This document shows positions 33,801 to 42,781 of a stretch of DNA of 64,000 nucleotides, piece after piece. The stretch covers positions 619,740 to 683,739 of the forward strand of contig NZ_OMOQ01000002.1 in the NCBI RefSeq assembly GCF_900302475.1, read 5' to 3'. Positions within the stretch are counted from its first letter, which is position 1. Every line of letters begins with the position of its first letter. The DNA comes from Defluviimonas aquaemixtae. GTDB taxonomy: Bacteria > Pseudomonadota > Alphaproteobacteria > Rhodobacterales > Rhodobacteraceae. The notes beneath the pieces were generated by a model. It was not told the origin of the DNA, made no database searches, and saw only the letters and a program-made list of their open reading frames with translations. The position numbers and the translations under genes are program-made.

Positions 33801-35840
33801 ACGACGTTCCTGGAGCTGCCGACAAGCGAGCTCGTTTTCGAACTCGCCGAGTGGGCCCCCGGGGACGCCCCGCCCGACACCAACACGAAGATCGTGCCCG
33901 TGGGCAAGGCGGCGCAGTCCTTGGTGCTCGAACCGCTCGACCGCAACTACCAGGCGCCGGAGCTCTCGTGGGAGTATTTCGACGGGAAGGGGTGGAAACG
34001 ACTGGACAAGGGGTTCGACGACGAGACGCGGGACCTGGCGCGTTCGGGCAAGATCAACTTCACGATCCCGTCGGACCTGTCGAAGGTCAATATCGGCGGC
34101 CAGGACGATCTCTGGATCCGCGCGCGCCTTGTCGGCGGCGACTACGGCCGACCGAAATACCAGGTCACGGTGGACCCGCCACCCCCGCAGCCGACCTCGA
34201 CCCAGACGATCAGCGTCCTGACCGGCCACATGCGCCCGCCCGAGATCGCACAGCTGACCGCCTCGTTCGCGAACATGCCCGCGAAGGAGCCCGGCCGGAT
34301 CGTGGCGAGGAACAACCTGCGCAACCTGGACCAGACCTCGGCCAACAAGTTGAAGGATGTGACCTATCCGGTGTTCCAGGGCGCGCATCTGCCGCCGCTG
34401 GGCAACCCGAACAACCGACCGACGCTGTTTCTCGGTCTTTCGGAACCGCTGAGCCTCGGGCTCTCGACCCTGTTCGCACGGGCGGAAGACCGGGAAGAGC
34501 TTGTCGAGATCACGCTGGAAACGCTGGGGGCCGACCTTGGCTGGACACCCGCGCCCCTTGCGGACCGCGATCCCACCGGCGGTTTCCTGCAATCGGGTCT
34601 CTTGCACTTCACCGTCGCCGAGAAACAGGTGCGCACGAACCTCTTCGGCAAGAGCCTGTTCTGGCTGCGGATCGTCGGCCGGTCGGGCTGGCGCCCGCAG
34701 GTGCATGGTCTCTGGCTCAATGGCGTTCGCATCGTTCAGGCCAAGACGGTCAGGCAAGAGATTGTCGGCACCTCGCTGGGCGAGCAGTCGATGCAGGTCA
34801 AGCTGCTGAAATCGCCCGTCCTGGAAAATACCCTGGAGCTGAGGGTCCGCGAGAGCCTCAGTTCCGAGGAGGTGAAGGAGCTGCGCGAGGGCATGCAGCC
34901 GGGCCGGCCGGACCCGGTTCGGGACGACGTTCCGAACGTGCCCGGGCAGTGGGTGCTTTGGCACCAGGTGCCCAGCCTCGACGGTATCGGCCCTAGGCGG
35001 GCCTACCTGCTGACCCCGGACGGCACGATCACCTTCGGAACGGGAGAGAGCGGGCGTATTCCGCCCGCCGGCCGCGACAACATCCGCGCCTTTTCCTATC
35101 AGGTCGGGGGGGAACCGGCGTCGGCCTTGCCCGCGACGAAGCTCAAGCCGCTGGCGCCGCCGGCAGGTTTTGAACTGGCGTTCACCGGAGAGGCCGTGGC
35201 CGGCGGCACGACGCCGCCCGACGCAGCCGAGCGGCTGGCGCGGATGCCGGCTGCGCTGAGGCATCAGAATCGTGCGGTGAGCCTGTCGGACCTGGAAGCC
35301 ATCGCGCGCGACTTCGACACCGACATCACCCAGGTCAAGGCCGAGCACTCCGAGACCGAGGGCGGCCCGATCCGCGTCGACGTCCTGGCGAAAGGCAAGG
35401 TACGCGCCCGCACCTATTCGAAGGCGCGGCGCGAAGCGCTGGCCGTGGCGCTGGCGTCCCGCATGAGCGCCGCCTACGGCCCCGAATGCCTGGATGTGCA
35501 GTCCGTCCTCTTCGCGCGTCACAAGGTCGAGGTCTCGCTGCGCGTCGCGGCCGGGAAGGGTGGCGCGGTCGACACCGAGGCGCGCAACCGGCTGAAGGCG
35601 TTTTTCGACCCGGCGCGCGGGGGGCCGGGCGGCGCGGGCTGGCCCATAGGCCGTCCGGTCTGGCCCATCGATATCGACCGGGCACTCCGCGGCATCGACG
35701 GACTGGACGCGGTGACCGGGATCGAGGTCTCGCTCGATGGCGGAGCGCCCGCGTCGGCGATCGGCGCGCACCACGTCGTGATGACCGAAACCGCCGACGA
35801 CCTGAAAATCCAGGTCCGCGAAGGGGAGGAGGACGCCTGA
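30801..35840 (+). CDS. Giant baseplate J-like protein (Afp11/gp6-type)
   Basis: A 1679-residue protein. The N-terminus (PIDPRRGRLLREDLLRDIAE) and the C-terminal 350 residues (AALRHQNRAVSLSDLEAIAR, then FDTDITQVKAEHSE and VRARTYSKARREALAV) belong to the large putative baseplate assembly family of eCIS loci (gp6/J-like wedge component). The middle 800 residues hold Ala/Asp-rich beta segments (LFSGDLPAAGEFVFVAKTGG, ELSWEYFDGKGWKRLDKGF). It is well over the usual wedge-protein length, so extra surface domains are likely. The start at 30801 was chosen (GGAGAG in front); a GTG lies one codon earlier. Confidence 0.88.
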   Translation: MSGVPEYPPIDPRRGRLLREDLLRDIAELAPGWRAVAEESGADRALVQIAARLLEQSTRRLDKTPERDGLAFLDMLNVPAPQPRSAEGHAVVALAKDREGPETLPARSGFDLDTPDSAVRFETTDVLTIQNARIEAVFTVDPASDRIGSAPATVVSLEPEVGDALEYILDSAVGAGDRVLRLSFATGLEAGNLLRIDADGDVRIRVIESVSEDGLVTLTAPVGGTGLKPGIGTLQRMTWLDAFAMPDEQEHAFYIGDAAALDVSPPAEMTLTITGRQGDGAPAVDAFGATPMAVEIWGQRADQEDPAWHALPEVGRDGDKVTYLKAWDGPVLELEIAKDIKNRWLRMRRLGPVPPEGDGAQELRVDGVLLEVAMLEGEDEPPADTISQAVHNATPLPISSAFLPFGAEPQRFDVFALAAPEVFTKAGATATLKFDLQDATLEALAAVLARKGETRPHVFGIGKNGRLQVIDRAVSPQYWLEVTASAPDQEDAPKLSPEFGVKAATLNADTDLVLAVSGTEGATVLHAIPVKVDPSLLADGEGNGGAGTWEEVPKHLEGLSPEAMSKAIVLVPMAASGVNPSAAQVLWASDMGVQRFRLDADGTPSVGASWEPVPLPGVTLDAMARLAPVGNSFQNGAGEFLVTDEDKKVWVFGIDSLGAVTTEATGIEIADETLPAGAVWRDGLVQHRSVVGQDQNGQLQYFEDGNLTPIPDPNLGTPKRFGLIAGIAPQRATTSFQYEQPSIVAVYDQAGTSILLEWNIEALDRPIRHDIGKVGTITAGLAGTSDRSAQLVTAGATQSLAFLSFNPSAWTEFFTWLKADVTDADRPNLFFEHSGGIVSQADRVTLPDADGARVLLGQATPVDGNEDITLWLLDDELDSTFDDATKRVKLFSGDLPAAGEFVFVAKTGGDFHRYMVAAVQGGNDSFTVVEDADLSARLAGAVDVKTRKVAPTATADEWLARKDAPSFSQIGTQAVFSGIGTSKRPASMLLPGAAAPITLPTTFLELPTSELVFELAEWAPGDAPPDTNTKIVPVGKAAQSLVLEPLDRNYQAPELSWEYFDGKGWKRLDKGFDDETRDLARSGKINFTIPSDLSKVNIGGQDDLWIRARLVGGDYGRPKYQVTVDPPPPQPTSTQTISVLTGHMRPPEIAQLTASFANMPAKEPGRIVARNNLRNLDQTSANKLKDVTYPVFQGAHLPPLGNPNNRPTLFLGLSEPLSLGLSTLFARAEDREELVEITLETLGADLGWTPAPLADRDPTGGFLQSGLLHFTVAEKQVRTNLFGKSLFWLRIVGRSGWRPQVHGLWLNGVRIVQAKTVRQEIVGTSLGEQSMQVKLLKSPVLENTLELRVRESLSSEEVKELREGMQPGRPDPVRDDVPNVPGQWVLWHQVPSLDGIGPRRAYLLTPDGTITFGTGESGRIPPAGRDNIRAFSYQVGGEPASALPATKLKPLAPPAGFELAFTGEAVAGGTTPPDAAERLARMPAALRHQNRAVSLSDLEAIARDFDTDITQVKAEHSETEGGPIRVDVLAKGKVRARTYSKARREALAVALASRMSAAYGPECLDVQSVLFARHKVEVSLRVAAGKGGAVDTEARNRLKAFFDPARGGPGGAGWPIGRPVWPIDIDRALRGIDGLDAVTGIEVSLDGGAPASAIGAHHVVMTETADDLKIQVREGEEDA

Positions 35841-37729
35841 TGCGGAACACCCTGATCCCCGAACTCGACGACACGGATTTCGAGGCTCTGGTCGAGGAGG
35901 CCCGCAGCCTCATCCCCGAAATCGCGCCGGAATGGACCGATTTCAACCTTCACGATCCCGGGATCACGATCATCGACCTTCTGGCCTGGCTGGTCGACCA
36001 GCAGATCTACCGGATCGGCCATGTCGGCCCGAGCCTGAAGCGCGCCTTCACCCGGCTGATGGGGATCGCGCCCCGGCCCGCGCGGCAGGCGGTTTTCGAC
36101 GTCTGGCCGACAGTCGAGGGGCTGCCGCTGCGCGAGTTCGAGGCCGGGCAGGTGGCTCGCAGCGATGACCTGCCCGACGGGCGGTTCATGGTGGCCGAGG
36201 ATGTCCGGCTGACCGGCGCGAAAATCGAAGAGATCTGGCTGGTCACCGACAAGGGCCGCAAGCCGCTCGGCAAGGGGCTGACCGAGGGGCGGAACGCGCT
36301 GCGCCTGCCACCGGCGGACGGGGGCGGGCCGCTGGCCCTGGAGTTGGAGTTGAAGCACCCAATCGCCGCCGGAGAGCGGCCCGTCGCTCTTGGGGTCATC
36401 GTCGAAGGGGCGCGGGCGGCGGAGCGCAGCGACGCGCCGGTCCCGAACGGGTCCGGCGAGGACTACTTCGCCCTGTCTCCCGGACGGCCGGACTGGGACC
36501 CGGTCATCGTCGAGGAACGGCGCGTCTCCAACGACGGCTGGATCGCGCACGAGGTCACGGATCGCAGTTTCGGCCTGACCCGCTCGGGCGTGATCCGGTT
36601 CCAACCGGCGAAGACCGGCGAGTCGAAATGGTTCCGCCTTCGGCTGACCGAAAGCTTCCGCCCCGGCAGCGTGGTGCTGAGGCGTATCGGCTTCGATGTG
36701 GTGACGCTCGCGGAAGGGTGGCGCGACGTCGAGGAAGCCATCGGGTTCGGCACCGGGTTGCCGGACCAGGTTCTCGAATTCCCGACCGCGGACATCGCGG
36801 GAGGCGAGGGCCGGATCGCGCTGGAAAGCCCCGAGGCCTGGTCGCTGGTGGACGGCTTCGCCGCCTCTGGCCCCGAGGATCGTCATGCCGTGGCCGATGC
36901 CGAGGCCGGGACGATCCGCCTTGGAAATGATTTGAACGGCCGGGTCCTGGCAATCGGCGAACAGCTTCGCCACAAGCCGCTGATCCGCACGAGCGGCGGC
37001 GCGGGGAACGTGGCGCGGGGCCTGCGCTGGATGGTCTCAGGACGCCTCATTGGCGAAAACCTGGAAGCCGGGACCGGTGGGCGGGATGCGGATTGCCTCG
37101 ACGCCCTGATCGCGCGCGCCCGGTCGGCAGCGGCGACACGCATGGCGGCCATGGATGAAGCGACGCTGCGCGCCCTGATCGGCGCCGCTGGGCTTGGTCT
37201 GGCCCGCTTCGAGGTGATCCCCCGGTACCGGCCCGGAGCCGCCGCAAAGGGCGCCTGGACAATCATCATCATCCCCGACAGGGCCGAGGGCACAGTGCCG
37301 GGTACGCCGCGCGCCGACGTGATCGACGCGGTGGCGCGCACGCTGGACCCCGCCAGGTTGCTGGGAGAGCGGATCTTCGTCACACCGCCGATCTATCGCG
37401 ACATCGACATCCGGCTCGAAGCCGTCTGTGCATCCTCGTCGGACTTGAAGGAGTTGAAGGCCCGTCTGACGGCGCTATTCAATGCCCGTTTCAGCGATAT
37501 CGCGCGCGGAAACGAAGTCGCACCGTGGCCGGTGGGGCGGGACATCACCATCGGCGATCTTCGCGCCCTGGCCGGTCTCGTGGAGGACGTGCGTCATTTC
37601 CGCTCCGCCGAAGTGTCCGGTCCAGGCGGTGTCGTGACGAAGGATGGCGACGTGATTCGCCTTGGACCGAGGGACCTGCCGCGCCTGCGGTCGCTGGAGA
37701 TCGTCCCGGTTCGGGAGGGCACCGCATGA
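35840..37729 (+). CDS. Second baseplate J-like protein (Afp12-type)
   Basis: A 629-residue baseplate protein. Its start, ELDDTDFEALVEEARSLIP followed by WTDFNLHDPGITIIDLLAWL, is the classic signature of this family (LHDPGITLLELLAW-type). The C-terminus carries gpJ-like VIDAVARTLDPARLLGERIF and VEDVRHFRSAEV segments. It pairs with the giant wedge protein to build the baseplate ring. The TGATG junction upstream and ATGA overlap downstream indicate one transcript. Confidence 0.92.
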   Translation: MRNTLIPELDDTDFEALVEEARSLIPEIAPEWTDFNLHDPGITIIDLLAWLVDQQIYRIGHVGPSLKRAFTRLMGIAPRPARQAVFDVWPTVEGLPLREFEAGQVARSDDLPDGRFMVAEDVRLTGAKIEEIWLVTDKGRKPLGKGLTEGRNALRLPPADGGGPLALELELKHPIAAGERPVALGVIVEGARAAERSDAPVPNGSGEDYFALSPGRPDWDPVIVEERRVSNDGWIAHEVTDRSFGLTRSGVIRFQPAKTGESKWFRLRLTESFRPGSVVLRRIGFDVVTLAEGWRDVEEAIGFGTGLPDQVLEFPTADIAGGEGRIALESPEAWSLVDGFAASGPEDRHAVADAEAGTIRLGNDLNGRVLAIGEQLRHKPLIRTSGGAGNVARGLRWMVSGRLIGENLEAGTGGRDADCLDALIARARSAAATRMAAMDEATLRALIGAAGLGLARFEVIPRYRPGAAAKGAWTIIIIPDRAEGTVPGTPRADVIDAVARTLDPARLLGERIFVTPPIYRDIDIRLEAVCASSSDLKELKARLTALFNARFSDIARGNEVAPWPVGRDITIGDLRALAGLVEDVRHFRSAEVSGPGGVVTKDGDVIRLGPRDLPRLRSLEIVPVREGTA

Positions 37730-39846
37730 CCCACCCGCGCGATCGCGTCTATCGGTTCGAGACGGCCGCGCAATGGGGCGCGGGGGCCGGGGTCGGCCTG
37801 GTTCTGCGTGAGGAGGCCGGGGGCGTCGCAAGGCTGGATGTGCCGGGGGCGCCGGTCGCTGAGCGGCTGCCCGGCACGACCGACGCCGACGCGCGCGCGC
37901 TTCTGGCGCGCGATCCCGCCGGGCGCCTGATCTGGCTCCGGCGCGATGGCGGCGTGTTCGTCGACGACGACGGGCGCGCGATCCGGCTGGCCCGGATCCC
38001 GCCCGGGCTTGCCGGTTCCGCTACCCGCCTCATCTGGGGGCAGCGGTTCGGCTGGGTGCTGGCGGAGGGGCAGATCGTCCGCATCGACACGGCGACCGGT
38101 CAGCGGCTGGGCGTTTTCGCGCAGGACGGCTGGCAACCGGAGGGCATCGCCGCCGACACCTGCGACGGGCTTCTGATCGTCGAGCGCCGCGACGAAGAGC
38201 GGCGGCTGAGGCGCTTGCGCTCGGATGGCGTGTCGCATCCGGAGACCGTCGAGCTTCCCGCGAAGGGCAGGATCCTCGTCGGGAAGTCGGCCACGGACGG
38301 GCGTCTGAGGCTGGTCCGCATCGATCCCGGTGACGATGAGGGGTGGACGCTCATCGTGGTGGATCTCGCCAAGAGGGCCTTCGTCCCGCACGAGAAAGAA
38401 GCCAAACCGAAACCTGACCCCGAGGGGCCGGTCGCCTTGAGGGACGGCGGCGCGGTCGCGCTGAAGGACGCCGAGGACGGCGGGATCTTCGAAGCGGGGC
38501 CCGGGCATGTGGGACCGGTGCTCAAGCCGCTCTGGAACGAGGGGGCCTGTAAGATCGGGCACATCACGGACCTGCAATCGGACGGTGACTGCCTCGTCGC
38601 GTCAACCGAAACCGGTCTCTGGCGCATTTGCGACAGCCACGAGGCGTCGTCTGCCCGGCGCGTGGCCTGGTTGTCGCCCGTGCTGCGCTCGCCGCTTGGC
38701 GAGCGGTCGGGCTGGCAGCGGGCCGATCTGACCGTCGTAGCTCCGGAGGGAGCCGAAATCACCATCGCCGCATGCGGCTTCACCGGCGCGCCGCACGCCA
38801 GGGCGACCCGCCAGGATGTCATGTCCACGGAGCTCAAGGTCTTCGAGGATGCAGGCTGGGACGCCACGCCGATCAGCCGGCATTACGGCCGGGGCGGTTC
38901 CTCGGTCTGCCGCCACTATCTTGGAGAGATCGGTGCAGAGTTCCTGCTTCTGAGGGTCACCGTCGAGGTCCCGGCCTGCGCCGGTCCCGCCAGCCTTGGG
39001 GCGCTGCGGGTTCTCTATCCCGATCGCTCGCTGATCGAGCATCTGCCCGCGATCTACCGCGACGGCGCCCGGTCCGAACGCCAGATGCGCCGTGCGCTGG
39101 CCGGGTTCCAGGCGGTGGTGGACGACATCGACGACAAGATCACGGCCGCCACCGACCGCGTGGACCCCGCAACTGCCGATCCGCTCTGGAGCCGGTTCCT
39201 GCTGCATTGGCTGGGGCATGGCGATCTGTCTCGTCTTCCCTTCGAAAAGCGCCGCGCCCTGCTCGCCGACCTTCCGGGCGCCATGCAGATGCGCGGCACG
39301 CGCGCCGGTCTGGAACGGGTGATGGAAAGCCTCGCGCCCGGTGCCTTCGCCATCGAGGACGGCGCGGAGGGTCCGGCCGACTGGCTTCTGCCCGCGGCGG
39401 ACGATCCCGCGGGCGGCCGGCTCGGTCGCGACACGCGGCTTCCGAAGGTACGGCGGCACCCCTGGACGCTCGGCTGCACCGCGCCGCTCGGCACGGGACG
39501 GCTGGGCCGGGATTGCGGCGTCGTCTCGGGCACCTTGTGCAGCGCGACGATCACGGTGCGCCTCTTCGGCTCGGCCAAACTGAAGGAGGAGCTTTCGCCC
39601 TTCACCGCGGCCATCGCGCGCAACTTCGCCCCGGCCAACACCCGGGTGCGTTGCGACTTCACCGCCCACGACCCCCGGCCGGGACTGGGCCTCGGCCCCG
39701 CGGTTGGCGAGATCACGCTCGGCCCGGACGACAGCCGCGCGCTGGGCGCGTGGACGCTTCCGGATGCCGGCACGCGGTCGGCGCGGCCCGACGAACCGGC
39801 GCGGCTGGACCAGGCAAATCTGAATGGAAATCTCGTCCTCGAGTGA
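37726..39846 (+). CDS. Tail protein I-like baseplate component with beta-propeller-like N-terminus
   Basis: A 706-residue protein. Residues 1-420 are beta-rich with repeating Asp/Gly/Arg strands (RLIWLRRDGGVFVDDDGRAI, RLIWGQRFGWVLAEGQIVRI), possibly a propeller. From about residue 430 comes the tail-protein-I region: IEHLPAIYRDGARSERQMRR, VDPATADPLWSRFLLHWLG, MQMRGTRAGLERVMES. Such proteins join the baseplate to outer structures or fibres. The fusion of the two parts is common in non-AFP eCIS lineages. Confidence 0.85.
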   Translation: MTHPRDRVYRFETAAQWGAGAGVGLVLREEAGGVARLDVPGAPVAERLPGTTDADARALLARDPAGRLIWLRRDGGVFVDDDGRAIRLARIPPGLAGSATRLIWGQRFGWVLAEGQIVRIDTATGQRLGVFAQDGWQPEGIAADTCDGLLIVERRDEERRLRRLRSDGVSHPETVELPAKGRILVGKSATDGRLRLVRIDPGDDEGWTLIVVDLAKRAFVPHEKEAKPKPDPEGPVALRDGGAVALKDAEDGGIFEAGPGHVGPVLKPLWNEGACKIGHITDLQSDGDCLVASTETGLWRICDSHEASSARRVAWLSPVLRSPLGERSGWQRADLTVVAPEGAEITIAACGFTGAPHARATRQDVMSTELKVFEDAGWDATPISRHYGRGGSSVCRHYLGEIGAEFLLLRVTVEVPACAGPASLGALRVLYPDRSLIEHLPAIYRDGARSERQMRRALAGFQAVVDDIDDKITAATDRVDPATADPLWSRFLLHWLGHGDLSRLPFEKRRALLADLPGAMQMRGTRAGLERVMESLAPGAFAIEDGAEGPADWLLPAADDPAGGRLGRDTRLPKVRRHPWTLGCTAPLGTGRLGRDCGVVSGTLCSATITVRLFGSAKLKEELSPFTAAIARNFAPANTRVRCDFTAHDPRPGLGLGPAVGEITLGPDDSRALGAWTLPDAGTRSARPDEPARLDQANLNGNLVLE

Positions 39847-39868
39847 CGAACAACCGGGGAGACCCAAA

Positions 39869-41548
39869 ATGTCGAAGCATGAAAGTGACACCAACGGATG
39901 CTGGTCGCGACTGCCGGTCTATCGGGCAGGGGGGCGCCTGACGGCGGAGCAGCTGGCGAGCGAACAGTTGGATACCGACCTGCGGGAGCGGCTGCTGAAC
40001 CTCGCGCTTCACGGCACCGGGGTGGTCCACGGCTTCGACATCCGGACACGTGAGACCGGCGAGGTCGAGGTCACAAAAAAGGGCTGTATCCATGTCGGGT
40101 GCGGGCTCGCGCTCGATAGATGGGGGCGCACGCTCTATACGCCCGACAGGCACCTGGGCATCGACCAGCTCGTCGAGAGCCACTTCAAGGCGGAAGGCTG
40201 CTACACGCTGCGTGTCCACTATGCCGAACGGTCGGATCGCGAGGCCTGGGACCCCTGCGAGGACACCATCGGCTGGCGGCACCGCTGCGTCGTCTTCACG
40301 CTTAGAAAGGGCTGCGAGAAGACCGACAACTGTCCCGGCAATCTGCCGCCGCCAAGCTGCGATCCCCGCCGGACGTTCGTCTGCGAACGTACCGGCATGA
40401 TCTCGAACGGCGAGTACGAGGCGCTCGACCTGAAGGAGGCGTGCAGGAAGCCGCCCGAACTGACCCCCGTCGGCTGCGACGGGCTTCGCTACGACCCGGA
40501 TGCCGGGATACCGCTGGCGTGCCTAGCGATCTGCCAGACCAACAAGGACGAGAAGGGGTGCAAGCCGGAATACGGCTTCTGCGTCTGTCCGGCTGAGGGC
40601 GATGAAAGCGACGGGGATGAGTACGGCAAACGCCCCGAGGCCCAGAATGTCGCCACACATGTCCCCCCGGGACTCGCCGGCGAGCGGCCCGACAAGGGCG
40701 GCAGCGGACGCGAGAAGGACGATTGCGACGACGACGGGCCGCCCGATTGCCGCAAGCCCACGACCTGCGACATGCGGCCGGTCGCCTACCGTGCGCCGCT
40801 GCTCTACGAACTGATCAACGACACCGACGTCTACCTGCCCAAGGTCAAATCCTACAGCTGGCAGCGCAGCGCGCTCGGGGAGTGGGACACCCGAATGTCG
40901 CTCGAGGAGTTCGCCGACCGGGTGAAGGCCTGCAACTTCGATCACGACGAGAAGTGCACGGACAATCCCGGCATGGACGAGGGGTTCCACGTCGCGTTCG
41001 ACCGTCCGGTGGACAAGGAGACGCTTCACCCGCTGAGCGTCATCATGGAAGTCTATCTCCGCGAGAACCGTACGAACTCGCACGGGCAGGCCGTGGTGGT
41101 GAACTGGAAGGAGTACCGCGTCCCGCTTCTGATCAAGCCCGACCTCGACCGTCGCGATCCGGACTGCGCGACCGGGTTCCACCTCTGCATCAGCGAAGGC
41201 TGGCTCGAATACATCATCGGCGACATCCGGAACTGCGCGGCGGCCGGCCAGTTGGTGCGGGTCGAGATCACGCTGCGTGGCCAGGCCATCCGCGACAAGT
41301 GCGGCTGCATGATGGATGCGCAGCCCGTGGAACTGGACTGCCGCGATCATTGCGGCCGGAAGACCGGGCAGGCCCGCCCGGGAGGTAACTGGATCAGCAC
41401 GTTCCGCGTCGGCCCTGAATGGCCGGCAGAAGGTGTCGGCGATGATGACGACGACGAGCGGCCCGTCGCCAGCTACGGCGACCGGGGCCGCGTCAAATCC
41501 TCAAATCAGGACGAGGGCCGCACCGCCGGCTTCTCCTCTTCGCGATAA
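39869..41548 (+). CDS. Cys-rich eCIS-associated protein 1
   Basis: A 559-residue protein with about 30 Cys in CxC/CxxC and spaced pairs (for example CVCPAEGDE, CGCMMDAQ, CRDHCGRK). The N-terminal 110 residues (RLTAEQLASEQLDTDLRERL, HGTGVVHGFDIRT, GCGLALDRWGRTLY) match a domain also present in the next gene and common in eCIS loci, where its job is not known. The tail is acidic, with Asp runs (GDDDDDERPV). GGGGAG stands before the ATG. Metal binding or disulfide bracing of an outer baseplate/fibre part is possible. Confidence 0.8.
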   Translation: MSKHESDTNGCWSRLPVYRAGGRLTAEQLASEQLDTDLRERLLNLALHGTGVVHGFDIRTRETGEVEVTKKGCIHVGCGLALDRWGRTLYTPDRHLGIDQLVESHFKAEGCYTLRVHYAERSDREAWDPCEDTIGWRHRCVVFTLRKGCEKTDNCPGNLPPPSCDPRRTFVCERTGMISNGEYEALDLKEACRKPPELTPVGCDGLRYDPDAGIPLACLAICQTNKDEKGCKPEYGFCVCPAEGDESDGDEYGKRPEAQNVATHVPPGLAGERPDKGGSGREKDDCDDDGPPDCRKPTTCDMRPVAYRAPLLYELINDTDVYLPKVKSYSWQRSALGEWDTRMSLEEFADRVKACNFDHDEKCTDNPGMDEGFHVAFDRPVDKETLHPLSVIMEVYLRENRTNSHGQAVVVNWKEYRVPLLIKPDLDRRDPDCATGFHLCISEGWLEYIIGDIRNCAAAGQLVRVEITLRGQAIRDKCGCMMDAQPVELDCRDHCGRKTGQARPGGNWISTFRVGPEWPAEGVGDDDDDERPVASYGDRGRVKSSNQDEGRTAGFSSSR

Positions 41549-41560
41549 GGAGTGTTTTCC

Positions 41561-42730
41561 ATGAATAAGCCCAGCACAATCGTTCCGATGCGAAGCACCG
41601 CGGTCAATTTCAACTACGGGATGATCGTCAACGACACCGACCTCACCGCGGCGATGCATTACCCGGTGCAGCTGATGCAGGCGGTGAACCGCGCCGTCTA
41701 TGGATGCGGCATAGTGTGCGGTTTTCCGTTCGACCCGGCCCCCGAGATCTGCGGCAGGATCGTCGATTGCGATCCCTGCAAGAAGCCGGCCAGCACGAAC
41801 CAGACGGACGGCAAGAAAGCCTACCAGGGGTTCAAGGTGCAGGTCGGGCGGGGCACCGCCATCGACTGCCACGGTCTGCCGATCGAGATCTGCGAACCGG
41901 CGGTCGTCGATGTCTCGCCCGACAAGTGCGGGTGCAAGTGCGACGACGGCGACGACAAGACCGCCTGGGTCTGCATCGCCGCACGACGCACAAGGGCCGA
42001 CGAGGCGCCGCGCGGCGATTGCTGCGACAGCGGGTCCGAGGTCAACTGCGCCCGCAGCCGCGACCACGTCGAGATCAAGGCGTTCTCGCCGAAGGGCCTT
42101 CCCGACCACACTTGCTACAATTGGCCGGATAAGGACGCGGGCGGGGGAGGCGGCTGCGGTTGCGGCTGTGGCGGCGGCGGAACTGCCGGCGGGCAGGGGC
42201 AGCCGGGCAGCTCGGGGGACTATGGGAAGCCCATGCATCCCTGCGACTGCCTGGTCCAGTGCGACCCCTGCGATTGCTGCGGCGAGGGCTGGGTGCTGCT
42301 GGGCTGCGTCGAGGTCTGTGAAACCGGCGTCATCGTCGGGAATTTCCGCCCGCCGCTCGATGGCGGAGGCTTCGGGCCCTATCCCCGGGCGCCCTACCGG
42401 CACCGCCGCATGATCAAGCCGATCGAGTGCAGGTGCCGCGAATACCTCATCGAGGACCCCGGCGCGCAAAAAGCGCAGCAGGCACAGACGGCGCAGAGCG
42501 TCGCCGAACTCGAAAAGAAGATCGAGGCGAAGGTCAAGGAAGCCAAGCTGAATCTGGACACGACCCAGATGAAGCTTGCGAAGGGCATGATGCGTCTCGG
42601 GGCGACCGAACAACTGGAAAAGATGTTCAAGGAACAGCCCACTCTGGCGATGAACATGCTTGGGCTGCGGTCGCAGAAGACCAGCCGCGAGGTCCTGAAC
42701 ATCCTCGCCGGCGTGGTGAAGGACAACTGA
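41561..42730 (+). CDS. Cys-rich eCIS-associated protein 2
   Basis: A 389-residue paralogue of the preceding protein's N-terminus: FNYGMIVNDTDLTAAMHYPV, VYGCGIVCGFPF, VGRGTAIDCHGLPIEICE. It has very dense Cys clusters: CGCKCDDG, a Gly/Cys run near residues 195-205 (GCGCGCGGGG), and CDCLVQCDPCDCCGEGW. The C-terminal 80 residues are a Lys/Glu/Ala coiled coil. AAGGAG is 9 bases before the ATG. Function unknown; the Cys clusters suggest bound metal. Confidence 0.8.
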   Translation: MNKPSTIVPMRSTAVNFNYGMIVNDTDLTAAMHYPVQLMQAVNRAVYGCGIVCGFPFDPAPEICGRIVDCDPCKKPASTNQTDGKKAYQGFKVQVGRGTAIDCHGLPIEICEPAVVDVSPDKCGCKCDDGDDKTAWVCIAARRTRADEAPRGDCCDSGSEVNCARSRDHVEIKAFSPKGLPDHTCYNWPDKDAGGGGGCGCGCGGGGTAGGQGQPGSSGDYGKPMHPCDCLVQCDPCDCCGEGWVLLGCVEVCETGVIVGNFRPPLDGGGFGPYPRAPYRHRRMIKPIECRCREYLIEDPGAQKAQQAQTAQSVAELEKKIEAKVKEAKLNLDTTQMKLAKGMMRLGATEQLEKMFKEQPTLAMNMLGLRSQKTSREVLNILAGVVKDN

Positions 42731-42781
42731 GCCCGCGCCCGGCGCGGCGCGCGCCGGGCCCCCTGCGTCCAAGGAGAGGTC

